This document shows, in pieces, positions 9,393 through 18,386 of a stretch of DNA of 64,000 nt. The notes under the pieces are model-generated. The model was not told the origin of the DNA, did not search any database, and saw nothing but the letters and a program-made list of their open reading frames with translations. Position 1 is the stretch's first letter; each line of letters begins with the position of its first letter. The stretch covers positions 62,001 through 126,000 of the forward strand of contig JAQGHR010000031.1 in the NCBI GenBank assembly GCA_028291545.1, in the 5' to 3' direction. The DNA is from Planctomycetota bacterium (GTDB taxonomy: Bacteria; Planctomycetota; Planctomycetia; Isosphaerales; Isosphaeraceae). A program made the translations under genes and the position numbers.

Positions 9393-9429
9393 GAAAGAGT
9401 TTCGATTCCTCTCGGGGGATTTTTATTCC
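9393..9429 (+). repeat. dispersed 37-nt repeat, copy A
   Basis: This sits in the 316-base gap (9255-9570) between two convergent genes; nothing else is recognised in the gap. It begins GAAAGAGTTTCGAT and ends GGGGGATTTTTATTCC. A near-identical copy lies at 56165-56200 on the minus strand, differing by one T/C change and one T. The ATTCC...GGGAT arms can fold into a 5-bp stem before the T run. Confidence 0.75.
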
Positions 9430-9570
9430 CGAGACACGGACGAGGACAGACAGTCGGAGGCTCGTCTGGTTGCGGATTCTGATCGGGTGGCGACTGCGGC
9501 AGTGAACGGGGACCGGCCGGAGGCGTGATCCTCACGAACCTCGGCCGGCGGGTCGTTTCTGGGTGACCGG

Positions 9571-11337
9571 TCACTTCGCGAAGGAAAGGCCCGGATCTTC
9601 GGGGGGGCCGTCGACGATCTTGAAGACCATATGGGTCGGGTCTCTCCACGTGACCCTGCCGACCAGGGGTTGGCCAGACTTCTGGGCCAGGGTCAGGATA
9701 CCGTCCTCGTAGCTGGACGCGCCCCCGAGATTCGTGGTTTGCCCGGGTGCCTTGACCGTCCAGGTGAACGCCTTGTCCGCCGCGACATTCAGGGCGATCG
9801 TCACGCCCGAGGCGGGCGAGGCGGTCCATGATCCCACGAGCGTGGCCCCCGCTGGCACCGGGCTCGGAGCTGGCTCGGGTTGGGGCTCGGCGGGAGTGAC
9901 CTCCGGGGCCTTGGTCTCATCGACCTTGATGAGCTGGGTCGCGAGTTGGGCCGAGAGCTTGTCGGTCGGCTTCAGCCGGGTGACTGCGGAGAATTCCCGG
10001 TCCGCGTTCTCCGTGTATCCCTCGGTCAGATATTGATAGCCGAGCACGAAGTGGGCGGCGGCGGAATTGGGGTTCGCGCGGGTGAAGGTTTCGAGGTTGC
10101 GAAGCTGGTTCGTGTAGACGCCAATCTCCGGATACAGGCTCGCCAGCGTGGTCCAGTCCCATCCGGGACCCGCCGAGAGCACGCCATAGAGGACCGAAGC
10201 CGCGGCGTCATACCGTCCCTGGGCGAACAGGCAGAGGGCGCGGAACTCGTGCATCGCCGGGTCGCCGGGCATCCTCGCGAGAGCCTGATCGGTGAGCGCC
10301 AGGGCCGTGGGGTAGTCGCCGGCCTTGAAGGCGTCTCGGGCCTGGTCGAAGGAGGCCAGGGCCGCATCGGACGACGTTTGCTCGGGCGGCGCCGCCTGCG
10401 TGTTGATCGGCTGAGCGTAGTTGTAGACCGGCGCCGCCTGCTGGATCACGACCGGCTGCTGCTGGATCACGATCGGTTGCTGCGGCACGTAATACGGATT
10501 CGAGTAGCTGGAATAGCCCCAGTTGTAGACGGACGGACTGTACGCCCACGAGGACAGACCCCAGCCCGCGACCGCCCCGAGTCCCAGCCCGGCCCCGAAC
10601 CAGGCGGCGTTGTTGCCCCATCCGCCGTAGTGGTTGTTCCAGGACCCATGGACCCAGTTCGAATGGTAGCCCTGATACGAGTTGTTCCAGCCGCCGTAGC
10701 CGCCGTAATTCCGGTAGCCGCCGTAATTCCCGGCTCCATTACCTCGGTAGCCCGAATTCACGTTGGTGATGTTGTAGTTGTTGTTAGTTCTGTTGATATT
10801 GTTCTGTGTGACCCGGTTGCCCGAATTGAGGCTATTGCCGACGTTGGTCCGGTTCGTCGTGTTGTTGACCTGGGTCCGGTTCCCGTTGTTGATGTTGGTG
10901 TTCCCGGCCCGATTTCCGGCCTGGACATTCGGGTTGCGGTTGGCCGGATTCAGGTTGTTTTGCTGATTGACCTGCCGGTTTCCCGCGCCATTCGCCGGCG
11001 TGCGATTGTTGTTCTGGGGCTGAAAATTGTTCCCCCTCGGCGCGTTCCCCGCCGGATTTCGGTTGACCGACCCGGCGCCAGGCGAGTTTCCACCGCCGGG
11101 CCGCGACATCCCCGCGCCAGGGTTGCCCCCCCCGGGACGTGCCATGCCTCCGCCGGGGCGGTTCATTCCACCGCCGCCGCCCGCGCCGCCCCCGGGACGG
11201 GACATACCGCCGGCGCGACCTCCTCCTCCGCCTCCGCGACCTCCGCCACCGCCCCCGCGACCCGCGAACGCCGATTCAGCGAGTGTGGCGATCACCATGG
11301 CCGAGGCCAGGATCGTCTTCCAATGTCGTCGTGTCAT
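9571..11337 (-). CDS. secreted Gly/Asn-rich low-complexity protein with TPR-like C-terminal half
   Basis: The protein has 588 residues from MTRRHWKTILASAMVIATLA, a signal peptide ending near AFA. An in-frame start seven codons upstream is less likely. Residues 25-95 are Gly/Arg/Pro repeats of the type RPGGG, and residues 95-240 are very rich in Asn, Gly, Gln and Tyr, as in prion-like domains. A small hydrophobic glycine-rich stretch and a PQQPIVIQQQPVVIQQ segment come next. Residues 330-460 look like tetratricopeptide helices (ALASFDQARDAFKAGDYPTA). The last 100 residues form a beta domain (LVGSWTASPASGVTIALNV). Similar proteins are common in planctomycetes, but I know of no defined function. 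Confidence 0.8.
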   Translation of the reverse strand: MTRRHWKTILASAMVIATLAESAFAGRGGGGGGRGGGGGGRAGGMSRPGGGAGGGGGMNRPGGGMARPGGGNPGAGMSRPGGGNSPGAGSVNRNPAGNAPRGNNFQPQNNNRTPANGAGNRQVNQQNNLNPANRNPNVQAGNRAGNTNINNGNRTQVNNTTNRTNVGNSLNSGNRVTQNNINRTNNNYNITNVNSGYRGNGAGNYGGYRNYGGYGGWNNSYQGYHSNWVHGSWNNHYGGWGNNAAWFGAGLGLGAVAGWGLSSWAYSPSVYNWGYSSYSNPYYVPQQPIVIQQQPVVIQQAAPVYNYAQPINTQAAPPEQTSSDAALASFDQARDAFKAGDYPTALALTDQALARMPGDPAMHEFRALCLFAQGRYDAAASVLYGVLSAGPGWDWTTLASLYPEIGVYTNQLRNLETFTRANPNSAAAHFVLGYQYLTEGYTENADREFSAVTRLKPTDKLSAQLATQLIKVDETKAPEVTPAEPQPEPAPSPVPAGATLVGSWTASPASGVTIALNVAADKAFTWTVKAPGQTTNLGGASSYEDGILTLAQKSGQPLVGRVTWRDPTHMVFKIVDGPPEDPGLSFAK

Positions 11338-11388
11338 CGTGGCCTCGCCTGGTTGCAACGTGTCGCGGTGTCGGTGATCTATGCGAAC

Positions 11389-12321
11389 TTACTTGGGCGC
11401 GGGAGGGCGACGGACGAGGTGGTATTCCTCGGTGTCGGGCAATCCGCTCGCGGCGAGCGTCCGATCCCGAGACGTCCAGTGCAGGGCGTCTTTGCCCGTC
11501 CGTTCCAGGATATTCGTCGCCGTCGAGAGCCGACCATCCGCCAGGGTATGCGTGGACTTGATGATCCAGCGTCCGTCGTCTTCCTGGGCCCAGAACTGCT
11601 CGCCGTGCGTCCCGGTCGTGTCGAAGATCCAGGACTTGATCCGTCGGGTCGCCGGGTCCCAGCCGAGGCGTTGCGTGCCGCTGCTTGACGCCCGTCCGCG
11701 GATCTGGAGACGGAAGTCCCGAAGCAGGAAATTCCCGTCCTGCGACCAGGCACAGGTGGTGTGGACGACGCCGTCATCCCCTTCGTCCACCCAATCGCCG
11801 ACCAGCCATTCCAGCGGCTTGAGCCGGTCGTGGGGAGAGACGTTGACCTCGTCGGAGTCGTGGACACGGCCCTGCAACCAGCGGCCGTTCTGCTTGATGT
11901 GGATGACCTCGTAGCGGGTGGTTTCGACCCCGCTTCCCCCGGCGGGCGTGACGGTCGCGACGCCTTCCTCGATCACCGTTTCGGGCGAGAGTGACCGGAT
12001 GGAATCCGGGAGGATGGCGAGCTTGGCGCCCGGCGATTCTTCGAAGGTTTCCGTATACCAGGCGGCAATCGCCTTCCGTCCTCGGATCGTCAGGCCGGAC
12101 GCATCGGTGAGTTCGCCGTCCTCGGTGAATGTCGCCGCGACGGCCGCGGCATCCCCCTTGTCGAAGGCCTCGCGGAAGACCTCGATGCTCTTCCGAATTT
12201 CGGATTCGACCGAGTTGGCCGGGGCCTGGGTCGATCGCTCGGGAGCGGTCTGCGCGGCATGACCGCCACCAAGCAGAGCCGCAGCGAGCATCACGCCCAG
12301 GGTCGCGAGCGCCGTTCTCAT
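11389..12321 (-). CDS. secreted SnoaL/NTF2-like protein
   Basis: The protein has 310 residues. MRTALATLGVMLAAALLGG is a signal peptide. Residues 35-165 fit the SgcJ/EcaC-type NTF2-like fold: IRKSIEVFREAFDKGDAAAV, FTEDGELTDASG and IRGRKAIAAWYTETF. The second half (LEWLVGDWVDEGDDGVV, then GWDPATRRIKSWIFDT) resembles a lipocalin-like or DUF1579-type domain that often follows SnoaL in planctomycete proteins. Ligand and reaction are unknown. An in-frame start 19 codons upstream would spoil the signal peptide, so the ATG at 12321 is preferred. Confidence 0.8.
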   Translation of the reverse strand: MRTALATLGVMLAAALLGGGHAAQTAPERSTQAPANSVESEIRKSIEVFREAFDKGDAAAVAATFTEDGELTDASGLTIRGRKAIAAWYTETFEESPGAKLAILPDSIRSLSPETVIEEGVATVTPAGGSGVETTRYEVIHIKQNGRWLQGRVHDSDEVNVSPHDRLKPLEWLVGDWVDEGDDGVVHTTCAWSQDGNFLLRDFRLQIRGRASSSGTQRLGWDPATRRIKSWIFDTTGTHGEQFWAQEDDGRWIIKSTHTLADGRLSTATNILERTGKDALHWTSRDRTLAASGLPDTEEYHLVRRPPAPK

Positions 12322-12599
12322 GGCTGAAGGTCCAGTTCGTGTCGTCGATTCAGGGTCACCGGCATCGCGGCCTATCATCGGTCAGCGCGTGCCCAACATC
12401 AAGACGCCGCACTCCGCGCGATACGGGATTGCTACGTGGTCCGACCCGTGCCGTCGCGGTCACCGGCCCGAGATTCCGGCGCATCAGTTGCAAGCACGAA
12501 GGGCCACCAGTTGACACCCTGGGACCGCGCGCGTCATAACCAGCGAACCGACCCGTCCGGCGTCTCACTCCTCCAAGAAACTGGGAGGGTAGCCCGTTG

Positions 12600-13505
12600 A
12601 TGGAACCCCTCGCCGATCCGCCGCCACCGGAATCCAAGACAGAAGACGGACGACGCGGCGGGCCACCGCTCGCCTCGCCGGCGCGCGCGGTCGTTCGTCG
12701 CGCCGTGATGCTTCCCTCGATCGCCCTGTTGCTTGGCTTCGCGGGGATGAACGCGAAAACCCTCTGGCACGAGTGGGGGGCGCTCCGCGTCGCTCAACAC
12801 GAAGACGTTCACAGCCGCGCGATTGGCTATCACGACGTTACCCCAGACTTTAGTTACGCGTCCCCGCCCGGCAAGTGGGTCCGGGACGAGGGCAAGCACA
12901 GTTACCTCTGGGCCGGGTGGGACCGCCAGGCCAACACGCACCTCTGGTTCACCTTCCCCAAGGGGGAAATCGACGCCCGTCATCTGTCTCATCCCATGGG
13001 CCGGGACACACTCCGCGCGATCGATCATCCCCGCGTTGAGATGAAGGGAAGTGAGATCTGGGAGTCGATCCCGCCGCAAAACCTGGTCGTCTCCGCCGAG
13101 ATTTCCGGCCTGCCCACGGCCTACCCGGTGATGCTGCTGGACAAGGTCGTCGCGATCAACGATTCGGTGTCCGACCAGCCCTTTCTCGTTGTCTACATGC
13201 CCTTTGTAACCGACGGCTTCGCGGTGGAGATCTTCGACGCCCGACCGGCGGGAAAGAAACGCCTGACCATGGGCAACAGCGGTTACCTCTGGGACCGCAA
13301 GCCGCTGCTCTACGATCGCGAGGGCGAAAGCCTCTGGGTCTCCGCGACCCCGGGCCTCCTCGCCGTCGCGGGACCCCTCAAGGGCACGGTCCTGAATCGT
13401 CTCGCTCGCTTGAGCCCCTCGGCCTGGAGCGACTGGAGTGCCTCCTACCCGCATGGCCGCCTCGTCGTCGGCGCGCATCGACCGAAGAAGGTAGCGACGC
13501 AGTAA
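12600..13505 (+). CDS. DUF3179-like membrane-anchored protein lacking the family cysteines
   Basis: The protein has 301 residues. GGGAGGG about ten bases before the ATG supports this start. There is one hydrophobic segment (VMLPSIALLLGFAGM) near residues 36-50. The C-terminal half has the DUF3179 layout: ISGLPTAYPVMLLDKVVAIN, FLVVYMPF, LLYDREGESLWV, then WSDWSASYPHGRLVV. The Cys-containing YCPLC-type motif usual for the family is absent, with VVYMPFVTDGFAV at that place. Function is unknown. The assignment rests on motif order, not on a search. Confidence 0.65.
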   Translation: MEPLADPPPPESKTEDGRRGGPPLASPARAVVRRAVMLPSIALLLGFAGMNAKTLWHEWGALRVAQHEDVHSRAIGYHDVTPDFSYASPPGKWVRDEGKHSYLWAGWDRQANTHLWFTFPKGEIDARHLSHPMGRDTLRAIDHPRVEMKGSEIWESIPPQNLVVSAEISGLPTAYPVMLLDKVVAINDSVSDQPFLVVYMPFVTDGFAVEIFDARPAGKKRLTMGNSGYLWDRKPLLYDREGESLWVSATPGLLAVAGPLKGTVLNRLARLSPSAWSDWSASYPHGRLVVGAHRPKKVATQ

Positions 13506-13623
13506 AGGGTCAAGCTTCACATTCCCTACGAGCCACTCGGGACCGCACCGAGCTGGATGTTCCCCGGCCCGGCGGGTTGGTGGACCTCTCGCACCTCACC
13601 CTGCCTAGGCCGAGGAGATTGCT

Positions 13624-14520
13624 TCACTTGATCGAGCCGGGCTTGATCTCTTCGCCCCCGGCGCGGGTGGTGAGGGCGTACCAGACATCGCGGTCGATCT
13701 TGCTGGTGAGGAGGCGGACGGAGCCATCGCAGAAGAGGACATTGATCCCGGTCGGGTGTTCGGAGCCGGTGAAGACGCGGCGGGCCATCGGGTCTTTGCC
13801 GGGTTCGATGGGGTCGGTGTTCACGTCGAACTCGCTCCCGCCCCAGCCGCCCACGCCCCAGCCGAAGCTGTCGCGCTTCTCGACGATGGCGATGGTGAAG
13901 CTCATGCCGTCAACGATGTCGATGAACTTCACGTTCTTGGTCGGCACCTTGGAGTCGGGATCGACCACGGTCAGCAACACACCCCGCCATGAGTCGCCGT
14001 ACGCTTTCTCCTGCTCGGCCCCCGAGGCCTTACGCACCCCGCCCCAGTTCATTCCGTAATGGCCCCGTTCGAACTTGTTCTTGCCGGCATAGGGCTTGTC
14101 GTGAGCCGTCCTCACGTCGGAGGCGGGCACCGGGTCGCCAATCTTATTTGACGGGCATAGGTAGGTCATCACTCGCGCGGCCACCGTCGTGGCGTTGGCC
14201 GCATGCCAGTTCTCCAGGTCGAAGTTATAGGAGTTGTAAAGGGGGGGCTGCTCCAGGTAAGGCAGGATCGCCGTGAACCCGCTGTGCCCGTTGCCATGTC
14301 CCGGGCCCTGGGTGGCGCTCATCGGGAGCGTGCCATTTGACGCGGCATAATTGTGCATCGCCAGGCCCATTTGCTTGAGATTGTTCGTGCATTGGGCACG
14401 CTTGGCGGCCTCGCGCAGCGACTGGATCTGCGGCAAGATCACGCCCAGAGCCACGAACCCGACGCCGATCAGCGTCACGAACTCGACCAAGGCCAGCCCT
14501 TTCCGGTCCCTCGTCCTCAT
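13624..14520 (-). CDS. DUF1559 protein with degenerate prepilin-type N-terminus
   Basis: The protein has 298 residues. KGLALVEFVTLIGVG replaces the usual [15 protein letters not shown] but keeps Gly(-1) and Glu(+5). NNLKQMGLAMHNYAASNGTL is the standard DUF1559 block, and HPTGINVLFCDGS is the H-X9-DG C-terminal motif. These proteins form a very large pilin-like family in planctomycetes with unknown function. It faces the DUF3179-like gene convergently. Whether a prepilin peptidase still processes it is uncertain. Confidence 0.9.
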   Translation of the reverse strand: MRTRDRKGLALVEFVTLIGVGFVALGVILPQIQSLREAAKRAQCTNNLKQMGLAMHNYAASNGTLPMSATQGPGHGNGHSGFTAILPYLEQPPLYNSYNFDLENWHAANATTVAARVMTYLCPSNKIGDPVPASDVRTAHDKPYAGKNKFERGHYGMNWGGVRKASGAEQEKAYGDSWRGVLLTVVDPDSKVPTKNVKFIDIVDGMSFTIAIVEKRDSFGWGVGGWGGSEFDVNTDPIEPGKDPMARRVFTGSEHPTGINVLFCDGSVRLLTSKIDRDVWYALTTRAGGEEIKPGSIK

Positions 14521-14648
14521 CGCTTTGCCCTCCCTACAGTTAAGATCCGCCTCGCCTCCTCATCACTCCGCCCGGAGGAGGAGTTGGCTCGACGGGCTTC
14601 AGGATGCAAGCGCCGGACCGCCGGAGCAACGACAATCTTGCGGCGGGA

Positions 14649-16499
14649 CTAACGGGAGCCCTGGGCCGCGGTTGCGGGGCTGCGGGCCATCGACAGGAGT
14701 CGTCGACGCGACGCCGACGGCAGGCGGACTTCGAACCGCGTCCCCACGCCCGGGGTGGATTCGACCTCAATCGTCCCTCCGTGGTCGCGGACGATCCCGA
14801 AGCTCATGGCGAGGCCAAGGCCGGTCCCCTGCCCGATCGGCTTGGTCGTGAAGAACGGGTCGAAAATCTTGTCGAGAATCGCCGGGTCGATGCCGCTCCC
14901 GTCGTCCTGTACTTCGATCCTCACCCCATCGCCGTCGGAGTGGGTCGACACGACGACCTTGCCGCCCTCCGAACACGCGTCGATTGCGTTTGAGAGTAGG
15001 TTCTGAATGACGAGATTGATCTTCGCCCCGTAGCACCGAAGCGGAGGGGTCTCTGCCAGGTCCGTCACCAGGGAAACGCCCTGCGAAGCGGCCAGACTAC
15101 GCATCAGGTTGACCGTGGTTGCAATTCCCGGGTTGAGGTCGATCTCTCTCTCGTCGGAGTCGTCCAGGTGCGCGAAATCGCGGAGATCGGAAACGATCTT
15201 CTGGATCCGCTTCAGCCCTTCGCGAGATCGATCCATGAGTCCGGCCAGATTGCCGAGCACGTAGGGCAGGTCGAGCTCCGCGGAGAGGATGCGGATGCGA
15301 TCGAGCAGGTCGCCCTCATACTCTTCGAGCGTGTGCTCGGCCTGCTGGTAGAGGCAGACGATGTCGTGAACGCCCGCGACCTCGCGCTTGAGCACGGCGA
15401 TGTTATTCGTGACGAACGCCAGCGGGTTGTTGATCTCGTGAGCGACCCCGGCGGCAGTCTGGCCGAGGCTGGCCATCTTGGCCTGCTGGAGCATTCGTCC
15501 CTGGGCGTCCTTCAGGTCGTGATGCGCGTTCTGCAGGGATTCATGGGCTCGTTGAAGTTCGCAAAACGCCCTGAGCAGCTCAGTCGTCCGATCCTCGACC
15601 TTGAGTTCCAGCATGTCGTTCGCGCGTTTCAATGCCGCCTCGACGCGCTCGAGATCCTCGCCGACTCGACCCGCGATCCGTTCACAAATGAACCCGAAGA
15701 GAAGGATCGCGGCCATGGCCAGCGCCGCCGAGGTGATCGCCGCCGAGGATGCCCCGGCCGTCGTGCTGACAAGATGCGTGAGCCACGCCACGAGCCCCAC
15801 CGTCGCCACCACCAGGGGCAGGAAGACGCGGAGCAAGCGAGCCCGAGTCGAGGGGCCGCAGAGTCGTTTCAGCGGGAAGCTTGAGGAACCCGAGGCGGCG
15901 ATCAGGCCGGTACCCAGCGATAGGAACCCGATCGCGGTGTTCAAGGCCATGGGAATCGAGTGGGTCCCATACATCAGGGGCGCGTTCGGGCTGAAAAGAT
16001 AACCCAGGCCGAACACCAGCCCTGTGCCCGCGACCATCAGCGCCGCGCCGCCTCCAAGATCCCTCGCGATTGACGATCGCTCGCCCACGGCACGCATCGT
16101 CACCGAGACGCTCGCCGTGAGGAAGCCCAGGGCCGTGAAGAGCGCCATCTTTCCCACCGGCGCGAGGCCGAACCTCGCGGCGGGTACGTGAAGGAACGCG
16201 CCATCCACGGCGATATCGAGATCGGTAGTGAACTCCATCAACCGGATCGCGGCGATCGTGCCCACCACGCCCGCGGCAACCACCGCGATGCTGTGCCGAT
16301 GTGCCGCGATCGCCATCAACCCGAGACCGAGAGCGATGAACGCCAGGGCCGAGTTGGGGGCCATCGGGATGTAGCTGGCGCGGAGCCCCAGCAGCAACGC
16401 TTGCCGTGTTGCCCAGCCCACAAGCGTCATGACTCCCAGGATTGCGCTCAGGGCGCCGCAACCGAGAGTTGTTCGAGCGAAAATTCGCGATTGATCCAT
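14649..16499 (-). CDS. membrane sensor histidine kinase
   Basis: The protein has 616 residues. The first 270 residues contain about eight hydrophobic segments without a large periplasmic domain, suggesting an integral membrane sensor. A coiled region (ALKRANDMLELKVEDRTTEL, near 290-340) precedes the HisKA domain with SLGQTAAGVAHEINNPLAFV, the His being near residue 350. The HATPase domain follows with NLLSNAIDACSEGG (N box), DDGSGIDPAILDKIFDPFF (G1/F boxes) and GQGTGLGLAMSFG (G2). It resembles cytoplasmic-facing NtrB/ZraS-like kinases of large repertoires. No response regulator is adjacent. Confidence 0.93.
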   Translation of the reverse strand: MDQSRIFARTTLGCGALSAILGVMTLVGWATRQALLLGLRASYIPMAPNSALAFIALGLGLMAIAAHRHSIAVVAAGVVGTIAAIRLMEFTTDLDIAVDGAFLHVPAARFGLAPVGKMALFTALGFLTASVSVTMRAVGERSSIARDLGGGAALMVAGTGLVFGLGYLFSPNAPLMYGTHSIPMALNTAIGFLSLGTGLIAASGSSSFPLKRLCGPSTRARLLRVFLPLVVATVGLVAWLTHLVSTTAGASSAAITSAALAMAAILLFGFICERIAGRVGEDLERVEAALKRANDMLELKVEDRTTELLRAFCELQRAHESLQNAHHDLKDAQGRMLQQAKMASLGQTAAGVAHEINNPLAFVTNNIAVLKREVAGVHDIVCLYQQAEHTLEEYEGDLLDRIRILSAELDLPYVLGNLAGLMDRSREGLKRIQKIVSDLRDFAHLDDSDEREIDLNPGIATTVNLMRSLAASQGVSLVTDLAETPPLRCYGAKINLVIQNLLSNAIDACSEGGKVVVSTHSDGDGVRIEVQDDGSGIDPAILDKIFDPFFTTKPIGQGTGLGLAMSFGIVRDHGGTIEVESTPGVGTRFEVRLPSASRRRLLSMARSPATAAQGSR

Positions 16500-16706
16500 G
16501 GCAGGGAGGGCGGCCTCTTCGAGACGATTCGTCGACTTGCGTCACCTGGCCCCTCGCTACATTTCTAACAGATCTGTTGTGGTCAATGCCACATGGAAAG
16601 TTGGGTCGCCTGCCGCTCGCTCCCTCAGAAGGCTCGCCCCGACGGGCGCTCTCGCGGATTCGGGCGCTGGGGTGGCTGGGGACGCGAGGCTCCCATCTGC
16701 ATAGCC

Positions 16707-16753
16707 GGGTCTGAGATACCCCGAAGGCCGGGCCTTCGGGAAACCTCAGACCC
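16707..16753. repeat. intergenic palindrome in divergent promoter region
   Basis: GGGTCTGAG at 16707-16715 pairs with CTCAGACCC at 16745-16753. Inside it, CCCGAAGGCC pairs with GGCCTTCGGG. The result is a two-part stem of about 19 bp. It lies in the 399-base gap (16500-16898) between two divergently transcribed genes, so it is unlikely to be a terminator. It may be a REP-like element or an operator. Confidence 0.7.
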
Positions 16754-16823
16754 AGCCACACAGAAATCCTCCGGTACCGGAATCTGTAGGCGCACCCCGG
16801 GTGGGCTGCCTCCCCGATCGCGA

Positions 16824-16852
16824 TTGACCAATCGCCATGAGGCGGCTACCCT
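16824..16852 (+). promoter_or_regulatory. candidate sigma70-type promoter for the lipoprotein gene
   Basis: TTGACC and TACCCT are separated by 17 bases. The ATG at 16899 is 47 bases downstream. The -35 box matches five of six consensus positions and the -10 box three of six. Confidence 0.4.
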
Positions 16853-16898
16853 CTCGGGCGATCGTCGGGATCAGCCGGGGTCAAGGAGGGATCGCACG

Positions 16899-17660
16899 AT
16901 GTGGCGAGGCGCGACACGGAGGCTTGGGCTCGCGATCGCGCTCGGGGCATGCTGCGGCTGTGGGACGACGAAAACCACTGGGACCGCCAGGACCGGGACC
17001 GAGCAGCTCCTGCTGACCAACGCCTGGGACGACGCCCTTCGCAAGGTCGATTTCCGCCCTCTGGCGGGCGTGCCGGTTTTCCTCGATACGGCGAACGTCA
17101 CGGCCGTCGATCAGGGCTGGGTCGTCTCCAGCCTCCGCCAGACCATGCTCTCGCAAGGGGTATTGCTCAAATCCAAGGCCGAGCAGGCTCAATGGGTCGT
17201 CGAGGCCCGCGTCGGCGCCTATGGCACGGATGAATATAACTGGCTCATCGGCGTCCAGCAGACGACGATCCCGACGGTCGTGCCCGGAATCCCCGGTGGC
17301 ACGATCCCCGAGATCCCGGTCGTCAAGAAATCCGATCAATGGGCCGTCGCCAAGATGGCCCTCTTCGCCTACGACCGGTCGAGCGGCCAGATGGTCTGGA
17401 ACTCGGGCACGATGCTCTCCACGGCGAGCGCCAAGGACGTTTACATCGGCGGCATCGGACCGATCCAGTCGGGCTCGATCCGCAAGCGGAACAAGCGGAT
17501 CGGCGTGAATATCCCGATGCTCTCCGACCCCGAGCCGCTGAATGCTCCCGGCATCGTTGGTCGCGGAGGAAAGGTCGGCATGGATCTCGCCCCGAGCTTC
17601 GCCCCGCCCACGATGGGGCTGCCCGGCTCGGCGAGCGACCTGGGATCGTTCGCGCCCTGA
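16899..17660 (+). CDS. lipoprotein of unknown function
   Basis: The protein has 253 residues. AAGGAGG nine bases before the ATG fixes the start, although an open frame extends 100 codons further up. The signal peptide ends in a lipobox, LGAC, with two adjacent cysteines. GTTKTTGTARTGTEQLLLTN follows directly. The mature protein has a mixed alpha/beta region (residues 50-110) and Pro/Gly-rich loops (TIPTVVPGIPGGTIPEIPVV). A C-terminal tail is rich in Pro, Gly and Ser. Such lipoproteins recur in planctomycetes; I cannot name a reaction. Confidence 0.82.
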   Translation: MWRGATRRLGLAIALGACCGCGTTKTTGTARTGTEQLLLTNAWDDALRKVDFRPLAGVPVFLDTANVTAVDQGWVVSSLRQTMLSQGVLLKSKAEQAQWVVEARVGAYGTDEYNWLIGVQQTTIPTVVPGIPGGTIPEIPVVKKSDQWAVAKMALFAYDRSSGQMVWNSGTMLSTASAKDVYIGGIGPIQSGSIRKRNKRIGVNIPMLSDPEPLNAPGIVGRGGKVGMDLAPSFAPPTMGLPGSASDLGSFAP

Positions 17661-17824
17661 ACTCGGCACCCCGAACCTCGGGCGAGCCTGATATCGGCGG
17701 AGCTCGAATCTCCGTTGTCCGGAGGGATCGGGCATTTGTAGAGAGATTCTGCTAGAGTATTTGCCGTCCCCGCTGCCCGCCCCGGACCTCACCCCACGAT
17801 TTGCAACAGGCCACGGAGCCAGGC

Positions 17825-18355
17825 ATGTCCCCCGCCTCGATTGACTTGCGCGAACACATCCGCGACATCCCGGACTTCCCAAAACCGGGCATCATGTTCA
17901 AGGATATCACGCCGCTACTCGGCCATCCCGAGGCGTTCAGAGCCTCCATCGACCGTCTGGCGCAGGCGTTCTCGGACCAGAAGCTCGACGCGATCGCCGC
18001 GGCCGAGGCGCGTGGGTTCATCTTCGGTGCCCCGCTCGCGCTCGCGCTCAACGTGGGATTCATCCCGATTCGCAAGCCGGGCAAACTGCCATACGCGACG
18101 ATCGCGATGGAGTACCAGCTCGAATATGGCCACGACCGCCTCGAAGTCCACTCCGACGCCCTGAAGCCCGGCAATCGCGTGCTTCTGCTGGACGACGTGC
18201 TTGCGACGGGTGGCACGATGCGGGCCTGCTGCGACCTCATCCAGCAGACCGGCGCCGAAGTCGCCGCGTGTGCCTTCATCCTGGAGCTGGACTTCCTGAA
18301 AGGCCGCGAGCGGCTCGAGCCGTACGAGGTCTTCAGCCTGATTCGCTATCCGTAG
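17825..18355 (+). CDS. apt: adenine phosphoribosyltransferase
   Basis: The protein has 176 residues, the normal length for the family. [20 protein letters not shown] is the typical APRT N-terminus. [18 protein letters not shown] and [14 protein letters not shown], the PRPP-binding loop, are intact. It salvages adenine to AMP with PRPP in the cytoplasm. The ATG at 17825 fits the family start; an in-frame TTG at 17801 would add eight residues. It is convergent with bamA, with 31 bases between the stops. Confidence 0.95.
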   Translation: MSPASIDLREHIRDIPDFPKPGIMFKDITPLLGHPEAFRASIDRLAQAFSDQKLDAIAAAEARGFIFGAPLALALNVGFIPIRKPGKLPYATIAMEYQLEYGHDRLEVHSDALKPGNRVLLLDDVLATGGTMRACCDLIQQTGAEVAACAFILELDFLKGRERLEPYEVFSLIRYP

Positions 18356-18386
18356 GATGGGCGGTAACCCGCCGTCCTTCCCGACA

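Noticed and set aside
9880-11688. 602-codon plus-strand open frame
   Set aside because: It is opposite the Gly/Asn-rich gene and the SnoaL-like gene; composition is a mirror of their codons.
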